Positions 62,463-64,000 of a DNA stretch of 64,000 nucleotides are shown here, piece after piece (the first letter of the stretch is position 1; each line of letters begins with the position of its first letter). Below the pieces are notes generated by a model. The model saw only the letters and a program-made list of their open reading frames with translations, did not search any database and was not told the origin of the DNA. The stretch is from NCBI GenBank assembly GCA_900315075.1, contig OMXV01000013.1, positions 23,278 to 87,277 of the forward strand. The letters run 5' to 3'. This DNA comes from an uncultured Prevotellaceae bacterium (GTDB lineage Bacteria; Bacteroidota; Bacteroidia; Bacteroidales; Bacteroidaceae). The translations under genes were made by a program, and so were the position numbers.

Positions 62463-63646
62463 TTGAAGAACGCATCATCGTGGAATGAGTTCGCATTGGA
62501 GAAGGAGAAGGCAAAGTTGGTCAAGGTAAACCACATGCCTGAAGGTATCGTCCCAACCGCCATCTGGTATATGATGAAGCATCACTGCCAGCTACACCAG
62601 CAGGACAGGACTGTCGGGCGAAAATTGGAACGCTTCATGACCACGTTTGTCATCTCCCCCTCAAAGGAAGAGGCTGCAAACTTCACCATGAATGATTGGG
62701 CGAACCTTGGTGATGAAGCGTTGGAAACTCTGGATTCCGTCGGACTCATCCCCACGGGCATGAAGAAGGAAGCCAAGACCAATTTCCGCAATTCAATGAA
62801 TGTGGCTGGCTTGCATTCCGACTCCAAGTCAGGGACACTGCACCTGCATCTTGACTGTTGCCGTGTTGACCTTGACGGCAACACCAACGATGTCCATGAT
62901 ATTCACAAGAGGGCAATGATGGCTGCGGAAATTATCAACATGAGGCATGGGTGGAAACAGCCGAAAGAGATACGTGAAATGCGCAAGGAAGAGATTACAG
63001 CCGAAAGAGATACGTGAAATGCGCAAGGAAGAGATTGCGGACTTTTGCGAATACACCCTTCAGAAGATGCAGGAGTTTGACGTTGACTTCTATTTCAAGA
63101 TGCTTCGCATGAAAGGCTATGAGGTTACACCTCGTTACGACAAAGGCAAGAATCTGGTTGGCTATACCATCGCCAAGAATGCCTCTGTGTTCAAGGCTTC
63201 TGAAATCGGTCGCAAATTCATGACATCACAGCTTGAATCCACATGGAAGAAACTCCATCCGAAGCCTGCTCAGGTTATAACGAAACCTTCTGCCCAGACT
63301 GCTACCCCAAGCAGCCGTCCAGTCCGTTCGACTTTCCAGACAATGGCATCTACCCAGGCCAAGGTGCAGCCAAAAGTCCAGGCAAAACCTTTGCCATCCT
63401 TCACTATATTCAACATCGATACACCTATTGGAGATTGTTGCCCATACTGCAATGCTTCTCTTTGCTGGCTACATTGACGCAGCCACATCCATGTCCGAAT
63501 CTTGCGGAGGTGGTGGCGGTTCTGCTCCTGAATCAGGATGGGGAAAAGACAAGGACGAGGACGAAAGAGCCCATGCCCGTCGATGTCTGAAGATGGCTCA
63601 CTCCATGTGCAAACCTAAGCCACGCCAACGTAGTTTCCACCGTTAA
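62463..63646 (+). pseudogene. Relaxase / mobilization nuclease gene with frameshifts
   Basis: Three overlapping frames make one relaxase-like protein of about 390 aa. The first (62463 on) holds VNHMPEGIVPTAIWYMMKHH and the HUH-type motif GTLHLHLDCCRVDLDGNTND, followed by RAMMAAEIINMRHGWKQ. A perfect 40-bp tandem duplication (62957-63036) shifts the frame; removing one copy joins EIREMRKEEI directly to ADFCEYTLQKMQEF. A second +1 shift near 63425-63435 is needed to reach AMLLFAGYIDAATSMSESCG and the GGGGG-rich, basic C-terminus ending QRSFHR. No good ATG start is seen; a third lesion near 62455 is possible. Relaxases nick oriT to start conjugative transfer. This copy should be inactive. Confidence 0.7.
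62957..63036 (+). repeat. Perfect 40-bp tandem duplication
   Basis: Positions 62957-62996 and 62997-63036 are identical 40-mers (both begin ACAGCCGAAAGAGATACG). Because 40 is not a multiple of three, the duplication breaks the relaxase frame. It appears recent, since the copies do not differ. Confidence 0.95.
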
Positions 63647-63665
63647 ACCAATAAATCTTTACATT

Positions 63666-64000
63666 ATGGCTATCAAGAAAAGTAAGAATAACGAATCAAT
63701 AACCGACTTCGACAATATGATGAACGAGGTCGAAGAGGAACTAGAGGTTCAGCAAGCCGAACAGAATATAGCCGACCGTGTTCCTGAACTCAAACAGTTG
63801 AGTACCGACATTGACAAGGCAACGACTGCCGTCATCAATGCCAGGCTATCCTTGGAATCTTCAATCCGCCAAACTCAGCGTGAAGAAGGAGTGCTCGGTG
63901 CTGCCGTGAATACCATCAGTGGCAAGGTTGACACCATCAATAAGCACATAGACCATGTTATGGAAGATGCGCCCACAAAGTTGAAGGTGACGGTGAATGT
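63666..64000 (+). CDS. Coiled-coil protein of a mobile element (3' end outside window)
   Basis: A frame that opens with ATG at 63666, 19 nt after the relaxase end, and runs off the window after 111 codons. It reads MAIKKSKNNESITDFDNMMN, then a long heptad-rich helix with EVQQAEQNIADRVPELKQLS, ATTAVINARLSLESSIRQTQ and KVDTINKHIDHVMEDAPTKL. No domain is recognised. Position and coiled-coil character fit the small accessory genes that follow relaxases in Bacteroidetes mobilizable elements. Confidence 0.6.
   Translation, partial: MAIKKSKNNESITDFDNMMNEVEEELEVQQAEQNIADRVPELKQLSTDIDKATTAVINARLSLESSIRQTQREEGVLGAAVNTISGKVDTINKHIDHVMEDAPTKLKVTVN

Noticed and set aside
61548-64000. Complete integrative element with ends
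   Set aside because: No integrase, direct terminal repeats or att sites are visible, and the right end is outside the window. Only fragments can be described.
1-64000. tRNA or rRNA genes
   Set aside because: No cloverleaf-like or rRNA sequence was recognised in any intergenic gap, although a covariance search was not possible.

Overview
The window looks like a chromosomal segment of a Prevotella-type member of the Bacteroidales. The evidence is the Bacteroidetes promoter signature (TTTG, about 19-20 nt, TAnnTTTG) in front of several genes, BspA-type leucine-rich-repeat proteins, a type III glutamine synthetase, TonB receptors with surface-type lipoproteins, a eukaryote-like ProS end, and enzymes for plant polysaccharide breakdown. 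The species cannot be named from sequence alone.

Layout. 1-6636: housekeeping genes (proS 3' end, YitT protein, radA, then queC / DUF721 / recF on the minus strand, a TPR protein and ribH). 6828-14996: a plant cell-wall group with a PL1-like pectate lyase, a DUF3826 protein, a 1004-aa beta-helix plus barrel protein, an ECF sigma factor and a GH67 alpha-glucuronidase. No SusC/SusD pair is present. 15067-23448: a TPR regulator-like lipoprotein, two BspA-like proteins, a broken outer-membrane protein gene and two small lipoprotein genes. 23742-34568: an almost continuous anaerobic cobalamin operon rich in fused enzymes (CobJ-CbiC, CbiE-CbiT, CbiG-CobM, CobK-CbiD), with cobyrinate diamide synthase split into two overlapping frames. 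34598-42420, minus strand: a cobalamin-riboswitch-controlled transport operon of TonB receptor, exported CbiK-like lipoprotein, second TonB receptor, BtuF-like and BtuC-like proteins, with no ATPase gene. 42607-54903: nitrogen assimilation, gltB-gltD-dapF-dapL-glnN on the minus strand and a divergent amtB. 55158-61547: pyrG, purF and a carA-carB fusion whose carB part stops at mid-protein. 61548-64000: a breakpoint followed by mobile-element debris, with a short BspA fragment, a frameshifted relaxase gene and the start of a coiled-coil protein gene.

Two themes stand out. First, the riboswitch operon places a cobaltochelatase-like protein, with an acidic SDDDD-type surface-export signal, between two TonB receptors. 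This suggests surface capture of corrinoids or other tetrapyrroles and is the best candidate for an undescribed system. Second, families of short tandem repeats (7-16 bp units) fill many intergenic gaps. The same words lie in frame inside carA, inside carB and at the carA-carB junction, so the repeats appear to have entered or fused coding sequence. Several genes carry damage that can be read directly: a 40-bp tandem duplication in the relaxase gene, an internal loss in the 21044-22056 gene, and the carB truncation.
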